From a virus, in the IMG/VR virus record IMGVR_UViG_3300030331_005816, positions 1 to 64,000 of that record: a DNA stretch of 64,000 nt. One strand, 5' to 3'. How positions within the stretch are numbered: the stretch's first letter is position 1; every line of letters starts with the position of its first letter. The position numbers and the translations under genes were made by a program. Of this stretch, positions 53,701 through 62,223 are shown in pieces. The notes beneath the pieces were generated by a model. It was not told the DNA's origin and made no database searches. It saw only the letters and a program-made list of their open reading frames with translations.

Positions 53701-56470
53701 ATCAATTACCGGTTCATCTGCGGTTCTTGCACCTTCTAAAATTCAATTTAGCTATGTTAAACCAGTAATGCAACCACTTTTTGCACCGGGTATACTTTTT
53801 AACTCGATTAAATCTGGTATTGCTGTTGACTATCCGGTACAGTCTGATGGTCTCAGAGTGACATCACAAAATGTCTCAGGTTCAGCAACAGATTTAACTA
53901 ATAGAAACTTCCTAATCGGAGCTGCTATATTAGATGATATAGGCTCTGATCAGGAGGCAAAAAATTATTTATCTGGTGCATTCTGGACTAAAAGAATACC
54001 ATTCGAGGGGATTATTAATCCGGCAGCACATATGCAAGGTATTGAGTTGCCTGACATTGAACCACACCCAAGTATGAGTTTTTCAGGCCAAGACATAACT
54101 GCTTCAATTAACGGAGCACCATCAGACAATATTTATACTCTTATGGCTTCAAATTATTTTGCTGAAGTTGGTAAATTCTTCCTTAATGGTGGAGGATATA
54201 CAAAACTGAAATCCAATGGTGTTAATACCGCAGATTTTAAATTTGAACAAGGTGAAATATATGGGGCACGACTTAGACTTAAAACATCATATTCGGGAAG
54301 CAGAACATATGATTTTGAAAGTGGTTCCGATGGAACAAATGGCTTTTATGGTGTTTTTGGAGCTAAAGCAATTGATAAAATAAAATTTGGCACAGCTATG
54401 CCCCTTTTCCAAGGTCTGGGCTCCACAGCAAGGGTTGCAGCACCTGCACTTAGTTCCTCGACACTCGCAGCTTCTGGCACTTATGAAATACCACAAGATC
54501 CAACTCAAAATCCCGAGTTTAGTAAAAACTTTACAATGTACAGTAGAACAACAGCCTTTGGCCCACCCATCTTGGGTAGAAAGTACACAGATAGTTATCC
54601 TACTACAGTTGCACTTAAAAGTTATAATGAAATTGCTACGGGATCAGCTAATTTTGGAACCAAAGATTCACTCAACGGATTTAATTGGTCGTTTACTCCA
54701 CCATATTATGATGGTGAGGCATGGGTCGATTTTGTGTTTATTCCAACAGCATCAGTTAACTACGACTTAAATAGAATTTTAAAAGAGACAAAAATAGTAC
54801 CCAGAAGATTTGATCCCGGCGATAGCTTGGTCCGCACCGCCACAGGTGATCCTCTATATTCTGGTTTCAGAACACTTGTAAAAGATAGATTATATCCCGC
54901 CGCCGACCCGGTTGCAACCTTCTCGCCGGACAACACCAATAGTGTCAATGATTCGGTTGATGGCTTTGAAATATACTCAGGCGAAAACATCAATAGTAAT
55001 GCAATGCAAATAAATGCATCGATTAACTTATTCGGTGTTGAGAATGTTCCTAAAACAACTTTTGACAAGTTTGGTCAGTTGGTACAAGATGAAAATGAAA
55101 TTGTATCAAAACGATGGGTAATACAACCTAAGTTTGAAACTCCAATGATGAACTTCCATGATACCGGTGCTAGACCAATATCAGCAGACGAAGGAACACT
55201 AACACTGCCACAGAATTTTGGTTCTGAATCTGTACCTCGTGGTATGTGGCATCAATTTGGAACAATACCAGAAGATGCTAATAAAGGTATTTTCTTAGAG
55301 ATTGGTGAAATACCTCAGACATGGTTAAGAAATCATTATGAAGTGGTAGGAAGTTCGTCTGTGTATAACGATTTTAATGGTTTAGTTGGTCCTTCAATTC
55401 ATCAAAGTTATAAATCATTTGCCGATTTAATGGGATTCACAAATGAAAACTCAAGTGTTAGACTTGGTGAATTAGCAAACAGACAAACAATTAGAGAGGC
55501 AGTTGTCGCGGTACCGTATGTAGTACAGGCTCCACCACTCATCGTGAGTCCTTCCACCGAGTCAGGTGTAGAAATTCCTTTAGATTCCTCAATCGACCCC
55601 CGCAAGAAGTTTATTTCTATTCCACAATTGCGATATGAAGCTGCTTTATCAGAAAATGCCGGCTCAGCAATTGGTAATTCTTTAGACGCTGCTGGTAAAT
55701 CAATTAGAAATCAAGTTAATAAAATGAAACAATTTGTGTTACCACCTCAATTTGATTTTATTAATAATACAGAAATCGAACCAATGGTAATGTATATATT
55801 TGATTTTAAGTATGAACTTGACAAAAATGACTTGTCGTATATTTGGCAGAACTTATCTCCAAGAGATAGCCGTAGGGTGTCATTAGCTGAAGATGCTGTA
55901 GCACATGAATTAATCAACACTGAGTTACTTACTGAAGACAATCTTATCAATAATGCAAATTTGAGATGGATGGTATTTAAGGTTAAGCAAAGAAGTCAAG
56001 CCCTTTATGAAGACATAGTTGTCAAACAGGTTAATCAATCAATCAAACCTCCACAATTATTAGGCCCACAAAGACAAGCTGCCGACACACAAGGCTACAA
56101 AGTTAGATTTAATTGGCCATATGATTATGTTTCAATTATTGAAACAGTAAAACTTGATGCTGATCTACTCTATAAAAAAGATAATGAACAAGCTCCTGTA
56201 AATCTCATTACACAACCACCGCAAACACCCAATGGACAAGCTGCGGGTGCTCCTTCTATCCTTGGACAAGACATTAACGGCGACGGCTTTTTTGGACAAG
56301 ACATCGACGGCGACGGCTTTTTTGGGCAAGATCTTGACGGCGATGGCCGGACACAAATTAAATCATCTAAGATTCAGAGTAAAAACATTGGAAAAATTAA
56401 TCAAACACTTGATAAATCTAAACGAAAGAAAAAATATTTTAATAGACCCACAAAAAAAACAACAAAGTAA
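44783..56470 (+). CDS. Giant virion protein with LamG-like domains (3895 aa)
   Basis: A 3895-residue protein, 18 percent of the window. Three concanavalin-like (LamG) regions are visible: about residues 193-366 (TGVTIEFWAKTG, KHYSFVLQNS, GSIDEFRFWKVAR), 1706-1936 (LQGWWRLNENV, WTHVAITYD, LADVAVWNA) and 2020-2232 (KFTFSGWIKND, FKHVAISVTGS, KADEFSLYNS). The last 60 residues carry three 10-residue DxDxDG calcium-binding-type repeats. The N-terminus (about 595) contains a AKGTEKAIRNVLRCFNID element I recall in marine-phage wedge giants. Position after gp6 suggests a gp7/tail-fibre-network type role in baseplate periphery or host recognition by binding surface glycans. No frameshift or stop interrupts it. 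Confidence 0.82.
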   Translation: MSTKDLFTRNYLTDKNEKDAFSEVESADNIKEVRKKQTTFVPNVDYTDPLSFARYGSARLYYKSAIDRIVDFYPYDGSQAELNEFHNKSLDIEKHIFDNRYPRTTGYANFSPNGWGTATSRPGGYGSSNVNEYITFKAGPNSTSQTAALKSLVPDSETSTYQYSNIYDESLYTNKGLPSDYGQGTRTSNLKSNFDTGVTIEFWAKTGSLDTSLTEKQVIVDIWNNELSSSAHYGRITVELDGTAGGATPWLVTVESGSTSVFQQSVGTDLSIDTLSDWKHYSFVLQNSGSDFHIKLYVDGQHNDTEVVSSRAVSEINPENLMGRIGALQTAPKGLEDVSKISNYSGAGKLSGSIDEFRFWKVARNAKQVGQNWFTQIRGGVNTDISNTTLGMYYKFNEGITNSSSLDSVVLDYGGRVCNGTWTGYVATSRNTGSAIVSASAAGSEYLDPIIYSVHPDVVSLKSELEDLGTFHDSQNNSMFLKSVPAWILEEAEDLGNSDLEKLTHIMGAYFDKLYLQIQAIPKLRHQNYISGSEQQIPFSQNLPQSLGLQTPEIFVDSTVLEKFANRTDTQLFQEDLQQTKSLIYQNIYNNLADIYKAKGTEKAIRNVLRCFNIDDNLIYLRAYSNNQLFELKNNLKQTQKKTRLLNLNKQTSTTAVVYQAADPSVTDARGFISGSEGLAYEDNYGFTAEVGVKFPKFFRSLDKIDREFINTVSIFGMHSASVDNPSETTIFSSDTANFQVQAVRDKVYSKNVFFRLSSSVTPFPAPLLTSSLYYNVYDDENWNLSVGLRPSKYPFVNISSGSEDFTYDFVFRGYNNKLGTVNNSFELTASVSKEVGQNFLRAAKRLYVGATNENITGSTNTVQSDVQYTDARYWTKYIDSYTLKQHSVDRENFGLSGSYRSIDPVTTPIDNQNSYNFNSLALDWFFETVTGSDAAGQFYVTDLSSGSALIRNNFGWAGQIGGHPHTGRGKGFQANDDQVAVNQIVNEFKFTEPEMLISSDMVQILDEDDEILGTFDQVPNYVFVLEKSLYGAVSEEILDFFAGSLDFNNLIGDPVNRYRKEYKSLNYLRNIFFEKFEKISTVEKYVDYYKWFDDALATIISQLVPASADFINDVYNTVESHVLERNKYQSQFPTIDFKQADPEASIRGIVETKLGYQQDLFGGVETSPRPTNVHKNFWRRRALPGPRGTADHEITSSDASVDTKRRKIREGLYSRPQFSSSMPTLTKFDGTKYSLNRLLETQKAGTVDFSNPENATINRTIVGGVNFEHNKDIHYTYTSLYPAGPVMAPAGGVFVPQNVLYARTDDTNRVDTLEDWILDGNVGVKRKKHLKVVQGRDYNDGLGYTCNKNSFAFPFNVMSSSITGGVDDFIRRRTELDISITNLHNDVYGNEMEVPMQGPFTNYAVGGHQSRHIALNSGSDTYTNRPEAWKILLGVRGDCPEGEALTGAIGMAAPDYPWPEANDVGVTPYPMTASHKAVYYRDHIAKRPVNIKNIQVSTGSTILGNFEHRYEVVHSFGTFENPRNFIESQPSLPTNLFQSRATSSTQTRTFYDTRRSSESHFEFMADYDVGYLSGTNNNTIITTKFDHGAGGMLTNGNGYRDFRSNEFSVYNSINNRFLSVKRRSQVSTGQTSELVGSGTAGIRVFDIHGLDFGLRSHSSRHTARFGRDSSIFPTGLQRAAYNLGADFMGYSEVSIYRHGHNLQGWWRLNENVASSGDVVDSSGNGRTGTFDSSGDRPAFSTTSFPSRFVQTASCVFAESSDRATKIGAPATWDAIIGNDTANGSTEKMSFTAWIFKTGDGGFNVGRILDFGDSDISVFTDSDDQLRFSARWSSGIAFFESAAILNQNVWTHVAITYDATDRTNLPKMYINGIETATSITSGTPSGGSTFSGISTEQCYIGNRASEDAGFDGNLADVAVWNAILTSESIAAIYNASKTPEIDGPGTNYDEAPGFHKVHRNCMPRKKINYLLTSSEIPGTGLTNSKCIDITNGVGTCAVMPNLTKRNERIFDGAYAASNGGEVKFTFSGWIKNDLNGVQKSIFEFGICTGLGSAPPIHKFFIDSAYKLKYTFITSDSGNSSFNSNTYTTTNNVLTGSGFKHVAISVTGSQGAIPGLGPSIKIYVNGELQGGSTSTGNTKPFFPTSSTSGLPAKVSNFRGFGSSLLSPFVFFCATNNHANDEYTGKADEFSLYNSELSATDIETLYNSGKPQNLTSSGMAGSSSLLSWWRFGDAAGDDLSKGTTSAKSPFTAADGNIVVDIKNSANIQFTAKSGNNLTSTTSSIGDTLPGQPPDTILTELITGYSQDKICDNLFVQHQIPRMSKQYAWITASLVSDNGISGFYRPDFRRRVSSSSGINYVDSFDFVTASQDGSAIENNIRIFPTYGTGSFTARGGSSFNASTNYLPQVTRLNLNIVEPISSSTNTLGYPASVPLADETTSTLQYVNVGPFGGGDQHLIDLVTDDPDSTTGFRGLGVAFNNLMFKRGNQFGYPSWKQVRQQDHPILVNERINNKITVVNDSELREFDLRPVSMVGRPSFANYDFEQNPSIEESLPQNATFKTSYSNEYVLFNDPELNALVEVDFNNQITPFEQLVALNKLRIYNLNWVLYQENLFPSLRNEFASSSTTRVDYNSGFWKDNHNERVSSSTGIANSVGVFQYGDFDPGGSILPAEIRLITQSIWPLDAPLDFETRNAPPVIASTIVSGFKFLTGSSLISSNSAGELQNTYSTYHFFENQSKIPTGQFAKRQVPLCVRNAALYSRKHMLASPLSINNPAGMNTYIDPIPQNPNIAFSPTSYGVLPVASGSGEAKWEADRLAGILKLVSTLSSNNQKETVATFVSAASEPFYDNYDDFRADLKFIAKGYSILPEFRISEHVEDYTRLGISPNINQKTDTFEIPGTTINSSQNNFYKDYSNSDFLENFLDVKNLTDFSAKEIKLTCRAAIKFHPYKGFYPAQRSLDLVSQFSRSYADTIDVSITGSSAVLAPSKIQFSYVKPVMQPLFAPGILFNSIKSGIAVDYPVQSDGLRVTSQNVSGSATDLTNRNFLIGAAILDDIGSDQEAKNYLSGAFWTKRIPFEGIINPAAHMQGIELPDIEPHPSMSFSGQDITASINGAPSDNIYTLMASNYFAEVGKFFLNGGGYTKLKSNGVNTADFKFEQGEIYGARLRLKTSYSGSRTYDFESGSDGTNGFYGVFGAKAIDKIKFGTAMPLFQGLGSTARVAAPALSSSTLAASGTYEIPQDPTQNPEFSKNFTMYSRTTAFGPPILGRKYTDSYPTTVALKSYNEIATGSANFGTKDSLNGFNWSFTPPYYDGEAWVDFVFIPTASVNYDLNRILKETKIVPRRFDPGDSLVRTATGDPLYSGFRTLVKDRLYPAADPVATFSPDNTNSVNDSVDGFEIYSGENINSNAMQINASINLFGVENVPKTTFDKFGQLVQDENEIVSKRWVIQPKFETPMMNFHDTGARPISADEGTLTLPQNFGSESVPRGMWHQFGTIPEDANKGIFLEIGEIPQTWLRNHYEVVGSSSVYNDFNGLVGPSIHQSYKSFADLMGFTNENSSVRLGELANRQTIREAVVAVPYVVQAPPLIVSPSTESGVEIPLDSSIDPRKKFISIPQLRYEAALSENAGSAIGNSLDAAGKSIRNQVNKMKQFVLPPQFDFINNTEIEPMVMYIFDFKYELDKNDLSYIWQNLSPRDSRRVSLAEDAVAHELINTELLTEDNLINNANLRWMVFKVKQRSQALYEDIVVKQVNQSIKPPQLLGPQRQAADTQGYKVRFNWPYDYVSIIETVKLDADLLYKKDNEQAPVNLITQPPQTPNGQAAGAPSILGQDINGDGFFGQDIDGDGFFGQDLDGDGRTQIKSSKIQSKNIGKINQTLDKSKRKKKYFNRPTKKTTK
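56264..56350 (+). repeat. Three 30-bp tandem repeats encoding Ca-binding-type loops
   Basis: Units start at 56264, 56294 and 56324, the first two nearly identical and the third diverged and shorter. Each encodes ten residues (GQDINGDGFF, GQDIDGDGFF, GQDLDGDGRT), each with a D-x-(D/N)-x-D-G loop typical of calcium sites. They lie near the C-terminus of the 3895-aa protein. Confidence 0.9.
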
Positions 56471-56495
56471 ATGATAAAAAGTAAGGAAATATATT

Positions 56496-57542
56496 ATGGC
56501 TAAATTTTTAGATAAAAAAGAAAGAGTAATGGATATTGAACTTACAAGTTACGGCAAACATTTACTTTCAACAGGCAAGTTTAAGCCTGTATATTATTCA
56601 TTCTATGACGATAATATTATTTACGATGGCGATTATGTAAACAATAATGAGTCACAGAACGCTGCCCATACAAGAATTAAAGACGAAACACCTTATTTGG
56701 AAAGCTTAGTATTGTTTGAAGACATAGAAAGCAAAATGCAAAAAATACCAAGAGTTGATGAAACTGGATTAGGTATTATTAGTATTGACACTGTTCCACT
56801 TGAGCCAGAAAAGCCAAGATTAGATAATTTCATACATAATAATGCTATTGGAGATGCTTTGTTAAATGGTGAGCAACCAAATCTGGTACCGTCATGGAAA
56901 GTTGTTATGCTGCAAAGTAGTATAACATCATCAGCAAGACAACAAACTGGAACCTCAAAAGTTCCAATTGATATTCCACAAATAAACATATCTGCATCAT
57001 ATTCAAAGCAATTGGTTGATCTTCAAGACATTAGCATTATACCAGACTCGGTTAGAGATTCTTTGGTACAATCTTCTGTTTTTGTGGACAACAAAGTAGT
57101 TCAACTTGTGATGGATGATCCAATTATTTATTTGGAGGAAATTAACACAGAGTTATTAAATGACAATTTTGATATCGAAGTATTTTGCCTTGAAGAAGGA
57201 CTTGAAAGTGAAAGCATGACAAGAAAGTATTTTGAATCCAAAAAAGAACAAATTGTTGATGGTATGATGGTTATGCCAAATCCAGTTGTTGATCAAACAC
57301 AAAGTGATGGGGAGGAACCGCCCAATAACGATATACAATTTAGTAATAATGCAGTAGAATATTATTTTACAATCTTAAAAGATGCAGATACTGATCAAGA
57401 AACAGTGTGCAAGGCAATGCGAGAATTTAATAAAAATAACTATTATGTTGATTTAGATTTTGATTGCAATACAGAAGATGAAGAAAACTTTTTCAATGAT
57501 ATTTATGGTAGTGAGGTAGTTCCAGAAATATGCCTAGATTAA
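56496..57542 (+). CDS. Virion structural protein
   Basis: A 348-residue protein starting AKFLDKKERVMDIELTSYGKHLLSTGKFKPVYYSFYDD, a pattern I recall for conserved structural proteins of marine myoviruses ('ERV-x-D-x2-LT-x-YG-K-x2-L-x-G-x-F-x-P'). The middle has IDIPQINISASYSKQLVD and the C-terminus is acidic with three conserved-looking cysteines. Twenty-five bases separate it from the giant gene (ribosome site AAGGAAAT). Its last 13 bases overlap the next gene. Confidence 0.68.
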   Translation: MAKFLDKKERVMDIELTSYGKHLLSTGKFKPVYYSFYDDNIIYDGDYVNNNESQNAAHTRIKDETPYLESLVLFEDIESKMQKIPRVDETGLGIISIDTVPLEPEKPRLDNFIHNNAIGDALLNGEQPNLVPSWKVVMLQSSITSSARQQTGTSKVPIDIPQINISASYSKQLVDLQDISIIPDSVRDSLVQSSVFVDNKVVQLVMDDPIIYLEEINTELLNDNFDIEVFCLEEGLESESMTRKYFESKKEQIVDGMMVMPNPVVDQTQSDGEEPPNNDIQFSNNAVEYYFTILKDADTDQETVCKAMREFNKNNYYVDLDFDCNTEDEENFFNDIYGSEVVPEICLD

Positions 57543-60500
57543 CCTATAGCGGCGATACGACAGACTTATTTGGTAGATTTTTACCAACACCAATATTTGA
57601 TGGTATAAAAATTAGTAATGTTTCTCCAAGTGACAAAGATGTTGAGGATGCTAAAGATAGTGGCCTTGCAACCATAGCCATCATCGAAGGAGACGCTGCT
57701 ACAGATCTCGGCACCTTGGGTGATATAAATTATTCAAATATGGCTAGAATTGAAGTCAATGCTTCTTTGATATTTAATTCTGATGATTCCTTTAATCCAG
57801 AAGAATATTTTAATACATTATTAACAAATGGTGCTGATAATGTTCCATCTTTATATCTTAATATTATTGCAATAAAAGAAAGTAACTTGGAGCAAAATTT
57901 TATACGAGCACTAAAAGATGATAAGTTAGAAATTTCTAATCTTAGACTGGCTATGGATTCTATACAAAATACGGTGAACAGATATACAGGAGACTCATCA
58001 TTGTATGAACTGCCATCTTCTGCTCTTGAAAACGATTTAATTGTTAGTAAATTTTTAAACAAGACGGCATTTCAAGCATATTCTATTCCTTATTCTTCTG
58101 TTGTGTCAGATTACGAATTTAGAACTGATTACGATGATGATGGAAATCCATTTTTTGTCACTGGTAACCAGACCTTCAAATTTATTATTCCAGATTTTAG
58201 AGGGCTTAAAAATGTTTCAATTTTTGCATGCCTCTCAACTCGTAGTATTCATGATATATCTCTGCAATCAAAAGCAATGTTTGCATTAAATTTTGGTGAC
58301 ATAAGCTACGAAGACATTGTAATAGGTGGCAAAGTTGCAAAGTTTGGTGATCCTGTTTTTATCGATTCACAAAGTTTAGTTTACACGAATATGCCTTTAA
58401 TGGCACTAAACTCTAAATTTTATAAAACTGACTCAATAACAAAATTAGATTTGGATAAATCTCTTGATCCGATAATAACAAAATATAGTAAGTTTATAAA
58501 TAACGACAAATCTTTAAAAAGACAAATTGACAATATTTTATTTGTAAGACAAAAATATTCTGATTCTACTGAATTACTTCCAAATTTGCAAAAGAGTAAT
58601 AATCTATCTCCAAGCAAAAGTCCTAACAACAACATTGGCAGAATGTATGATGAAATTAGAATTTCCATCAATAATTTTAATGTTGGGCTACAAGGAGAAG
58701 AAGAAGTAGTAAAAAGAATTTTTAGAAATTTTAAAATTTTAGACTTAAGAGATGTTGTTAATTTAGAGTTTACCACATCTTATGACGAAAATAATGATCT
58801 TGAAGTGGTCGATGGTAGAAATGTGGACGAAAATTATATCTACATGAACAAAATACACTCTAATGCTGCCAAATATGTACCAATAAACGATGCTATGAAT
58901 TGGCCCGGTAGAGCCGAAATACCAGTGACATCTGCCGAAAGAAAGCAACAAGTTTTGACTAGGATTGCTACCATAAAACAAGAAATAAAAAAAGTAGCAA
59001 AGGATGCCATACTGGGTTCATTGGGAGATATTACTAATGACACTCTTGAATCTAAAATTGATGAGGCTGATGAGTGGTTTCAAGGATTTTGTCAATTTTG
59101 GGCTGGGAAGGATGATAATGTCAAGAAGCTTGTTGGTGGGAACTGGATAAATCAGAAATCGACAAATTCTAAACTTTACTTAGCAAAAGAATCTTCCATA
59201 GAAAATGTAGATGAGATTACGAAATCCGAAGCAGGCGCCGCCGCAAAGCAAGCTTCAGAATATTTTGAAACAGTGTATAACAATGAAAGTTTGGACTTTT
59301 TTATGAGAGGTCCATGGGAAGATGATGATATCGAAGACGGCAATCTCGCACCCACAGTTACGGGCGGCTCAAAATATGAAGAACTTTCCGTCAGACAAAT
59401 TCACGAGTTAACCGGAATGGCCCATTTAAATGCCAAAATACAACTTATTTTCCCAAAAACAGTCTCCGGCCGGAATGACACTTTGCCAACAATAGGTTCA
59501 GATAGAGCGGCTCATATTTCACAAGCAAATGATGTTGCTAAGGAGTTTCGTGTTTTTGATACTTTGGTTAAAACATATGATGACCCGTATAGTTTTTCTG
59601 AATTTGTTTATAGTAATACATATGGTGTGTTTGGCACAGCTAATGCAGAAGAGTTTGTTTCTGGAATTGCAGTTAAAGATAACGAACAAGTCAAACAAGA
59701 CTTTCGTGTAAATTTAAAAAATGCAATTGAAAATCATTTGACTGGCAATGGCAAACTTTTAGACGGTACTCTTGGCCCCGATGATAACGAAGGACTCGCC
59801 TATAATATATTTAAAATAAAAGATCAAATTTTTAATAACATTGAACAAATTATAGATGAAGAAATTGACAAAATACTTAATACGAACCTTTATCAACAGC
59901 TACTACAGGAAAGTTCCAGAGATCTTAGAGCAAAGGCAATATTTGTTACATTGAGAAAAAAATTAAAGGTAGCCGTAGAAGAAACAATTAGCTCTGCTGG
60001 CTATACAGCCTTTTTAGCAACTCCTGCAACTATCAGTGGGGATCCGCCCTCTGATCTCATTAGGGAGCAATGCATACCACAAGCTAAATTAATAAAAACA
60101 AGTGACACCAATAATAAGGGAATAATATACGGTAAATATCCAAAACTACAACAGAAGTTTAGCCCAAGCTATGCTAATGGTGGTTCGTTATGGTATCATA
60201 AAATTGATTTGAGTGGTGGCATGCTAGAAGCAATGAGCGAAGGGTTGATGTCAGAAAAAACACAAATTGAAAATTTAATTGAAAATGCGCTTGAAGAGGC
60301 AGTTGGATATGAAGCTATTGTTTATGATACTAGATTATTTGATAAACTGGCAGAGACAGACATTATAATTCAAAAATCAGGATATTTTTTCTTTGATTAT
60401 GAAAAGTTTGTTAGACGGCGATCATTTTTATCAAGGTATATGGATGTTGGAAGATTAATTGACTTTACTTCAACCGGCAAGGAACTTACAAATGCATCCA

Positions 60501-61612
60501 TTAAGGTTGATAAGGTTAGACTTATTAATTTAACTCACAATTTAAATATGCTATTAGATCGAGATATCCAAAGTTTTAGTGCAGAACCACAAGATCCAGT
60601 TGAATATAAAACCTTTAAATTTCATACTAGTCTAAATTCAAATGGAGATTTACATGCATTTCCAAAAGCACCTATTTCAAAAGCAATAACATCTGAACAA
60701 TTTTTTAATTTAGATTCTTTGCCAACTGCAACCGCGGTAGCCACTGCCACCGGCACACCAATTAGTGCTGGGTACGAATCTGCGGCTGCCACTGGCTTAC
60801 CCACCACGGCTTTAACGGCTGATACTTCCGTAATTGCTTCCGAGACTGATGTAGAATCTTCATTCGTTGATACATTTTCAAAAATTACACAAAGAAATTT
60901 TAACTTTACTGATTTCAATAATGGGCTTTTGAGAGAGGGCCAAACATGGAAAGATGATTATAGACTAAACATGTATCAATATCAATTTTTTATTGATGAT
61001 GATCAATTTAATAGAGTTCCTACCACAGTCGATCCCAGTGACTTTTCACCCAATTCCGAGCGAAAAGATGGTCATACAATAGACTATCAAGTATACGAAA
61101 TTAAAATAATAGATGATTCACATGACTCATTGATTGCAATTGCTGCTAAGTTTGAGGATCTTTACAATAATTTTAAAAACAATTATTACGATGTGGCATT
61201 GGAGCAATGCTCATATAACGAATTTAACAAAACGTTTAATGATTTTTTTGTATCTGCAATTAAAGAAAAATATCCAAATACTTTAAACCCTTGGTCGCAG
61301 ATGGTCTCAGTATATGTTCTATATTTGAATATCTTCACCAATAGTTTTGAAGGAGACTATGTACAAATGGTTGAATTTGGTGAAAAAATGTTAAGCAGCA
61401 TAAGACCCGAAACAGGAACTTTGGATCGTTTGATATCAGTTAATAATGTATTCGTTAATTTTAATAATGAATTGAAATCTTTAATTTCGACTGCATCTGA
61501 CGATTTTAAATCATACTCAAATATACAAACAATTCAGGTTCAACAAGCTATTCAAAGACCAATATTAGATCATATTGGCGACTATTCTGATGTTCTTGGA
61601 CCAACAGGATAA
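57530..61612 (+). CDS. Large virion structural protein (1360 aa)
   Basis: A 1360-residue protein of unknown family. It mixes helical and beta regions and contains an alanine/threonine-rich low-complexity linker at about residues 1066-1110 (TATAVATATGTPISAGYESA). The segment YDEIRISINNFNVGLQGEEEVVKRIFRNFKI is a typical structural-protein look. The start overlaps the preceding stop by 13 bases, so it belongs to the same late operon. No enzymatic motif is evident; the function is inferred from location. Confidence 0.65.
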   Translation: MPRLTYSGDTTDLFGRFLPTPIFDGIKISNVSPSDKDVEDAKDSGLATIAIIEGDAATDLGTLGDINYSNMARIEVNASLIFNSDDSFNPEEYFNTLLTNGADNVPSLYLNIIAIKESNLEQNFIRALKDDKLEISNLRLAMDSIQNTVNRYTGDSSLYELPSSALENDLIVSKFLNKTAFQAYSIPYSSVVSDYEFRTDYDDDGNPFFVTGNQTFKFIIPDFRGLKNVSIFACLSTRSIHDISLQSKAMFALNFGDISYEDIVIGGKVAKFGDPVFIDSQSLVYTNMPLMALNSKFYKTDSITKLDLDKSLDPIITKYSKFINNDKSLKRQIDNILFVRQKYSDSTELLPNLQKSNNLSPSKSPNNNIGRMYDEIRISINNFNVGLQGEEEVVKRIFRNFKILDLRDVVNLEFTTSYDENNDLEVVDGRNVDENYIYMNKIHSNAAKYVPINDAMNWPGRAEIPVTSAERKQQVLTRIATIKQEIKKVAKDAILGSLGDITNDTLESKIDEADEWFQGFCQFWAGKDDNVKKLVGGNWINQKSTNSKLYLAKESSIENVDEITKSEAGAAAKQASEYFETVYNNESLDFFMRGPWEDDDIEDGNLAPTVTGGSKYEELSVRQIHELTGMAHLNAKIQLIFPKTVSGRNDTLPTIGSDRAAHISQANDVAKEFRVFDTLVKTYDDPYSFSEFVYSNTYGVFGTANAEEFVSGIAVKDNEQVKQDFRVNLKNAIENHLTGNGKLLDGTLGPDDNEGLAYNIFKIKDQIFNNIEQIIDEEIDKILNTNLYQQLLQESSRDLRAKAIFVTLRKKLKVAVEETISSAGYTAFLATPATISGDPPSDLIREQCIPQAKLIKTSDTNNKGIIYGKYPKLQQKFSPSYANGGSLWYHKIDLSGGMLEAMSEGLMSEKTQIENLIENALEEAVGYEAIVYDTRLFDKLAETDIIIQKSGYFFFDYEKFVRRRSFLSRYMDVGRLIDFTSTGKELTNASIKVDKVRLINLTHNLNMLLDRDIQSFSAEPQDPVEYKTFKFHTSLNSNGDLHAFPKAPISKAITSEQFFNLDSLPTATAVATATGTPISAGYESAAATGLPTTALTADTSVIASETDVESSFVDTFSKITQRNFNFTDFNNGLLREGQTWKDDYRLNMYQYQFFIDDDQFNRVPTTVDPSDFSPNSERKDGHTIDYQVYEIKIIDDSHDSLIAIAAKFEDLYNNFKNNYYDVALEQCSYNEFNKTFNDFFVSAIKEKYPNTLNPWSQMVSVYVLYLNIFTNSFEGDYVQMVEFGEKMLSSIRPETGTLDRLISVNNVFVNFNNELKSLISTASDDFKSYSNIQTIQVQQAIQRPILDHIGDYSDVLGPTG

Positions 61613-61641
61613 ATTAATAATTATTATGGAGGCATAAAACG

Positions 61642-62220
61642 ATGTTTAAAATACCTTTTCAGGTTTCACAAATTAAAAAACAGCCAAAGCTTTATACAAA
61701 AAATAAAAACAAGTTTATATTAGGCGATAAAATTGTTAATAAAAATACCGATCCAACATTATTCAATGTACAAAATGCTGCACTAGCTGTCCAGCATATG
61801 TCTGGCACACCATCGTCTGCCAGACCCACCACTCACTCCACGACAACAGATATAGAAGCAATCTCTGTTGAAACTTTAATTCAGATGAATGTGGGCATTA
61901 GTGGTTTAAAAAAAGATTTCTCTTTACTAGAAGATAATAACCCTCAAATCGATTTGTCAAATCCAAGCATTATAGCTCAAAAAGAATTAGATAATGTAAG
62001 TAACGACCTAATCAAGCCAAGCGGATTTGATTTAGCTAATGATCCTATTTATGAACTTGATGCTGCTAAAGTGTCTGCAGCAAATATTAATGATTTGCAA
62101 GATGCTAGAGATTTTTTTGCACCCGTTGATCCATCTCAAATACTCTCTGGTTTAAATATTATGAATCAAAGTTCAGAGTATTTTGGTAGAAATAAGTACT
62201 ACGAAAAATTTGGGAGATAA
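61642..62220 (+). CDS. Virion-associated hypothetical protein
   Basis: A 192-residue protein with a clear ribosome site (ATGGAGGC). It opens basic (FKIPFQVSQIKKQPKLYTKNKN) and continues with VIQMNVGISGLKKDF-like helices and acidic, serine-rich stretches. Location in the late virion operon suggests a small structural or scaffold-like component. Not recognised. Confidence 0.55.
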   Translation: MFKIPFQVSQIKKQPKLYTKNKNKFILGDKIVNKNTDPTLFNVQNAALAVQHMSGTPSSARPTTHSTTTDIEAISVETLIQMNVGISGLKKDFSLLEDNNPQIDLSNPSIIAQKELDNVSNDLIKPSGFDLANDPIYELDAAKVSAANINDLQDARDFFAPVDPSQILSGLNIMNQSSEYFGRNKYYEKFGR

Positions 62221-62223
62221 TAA

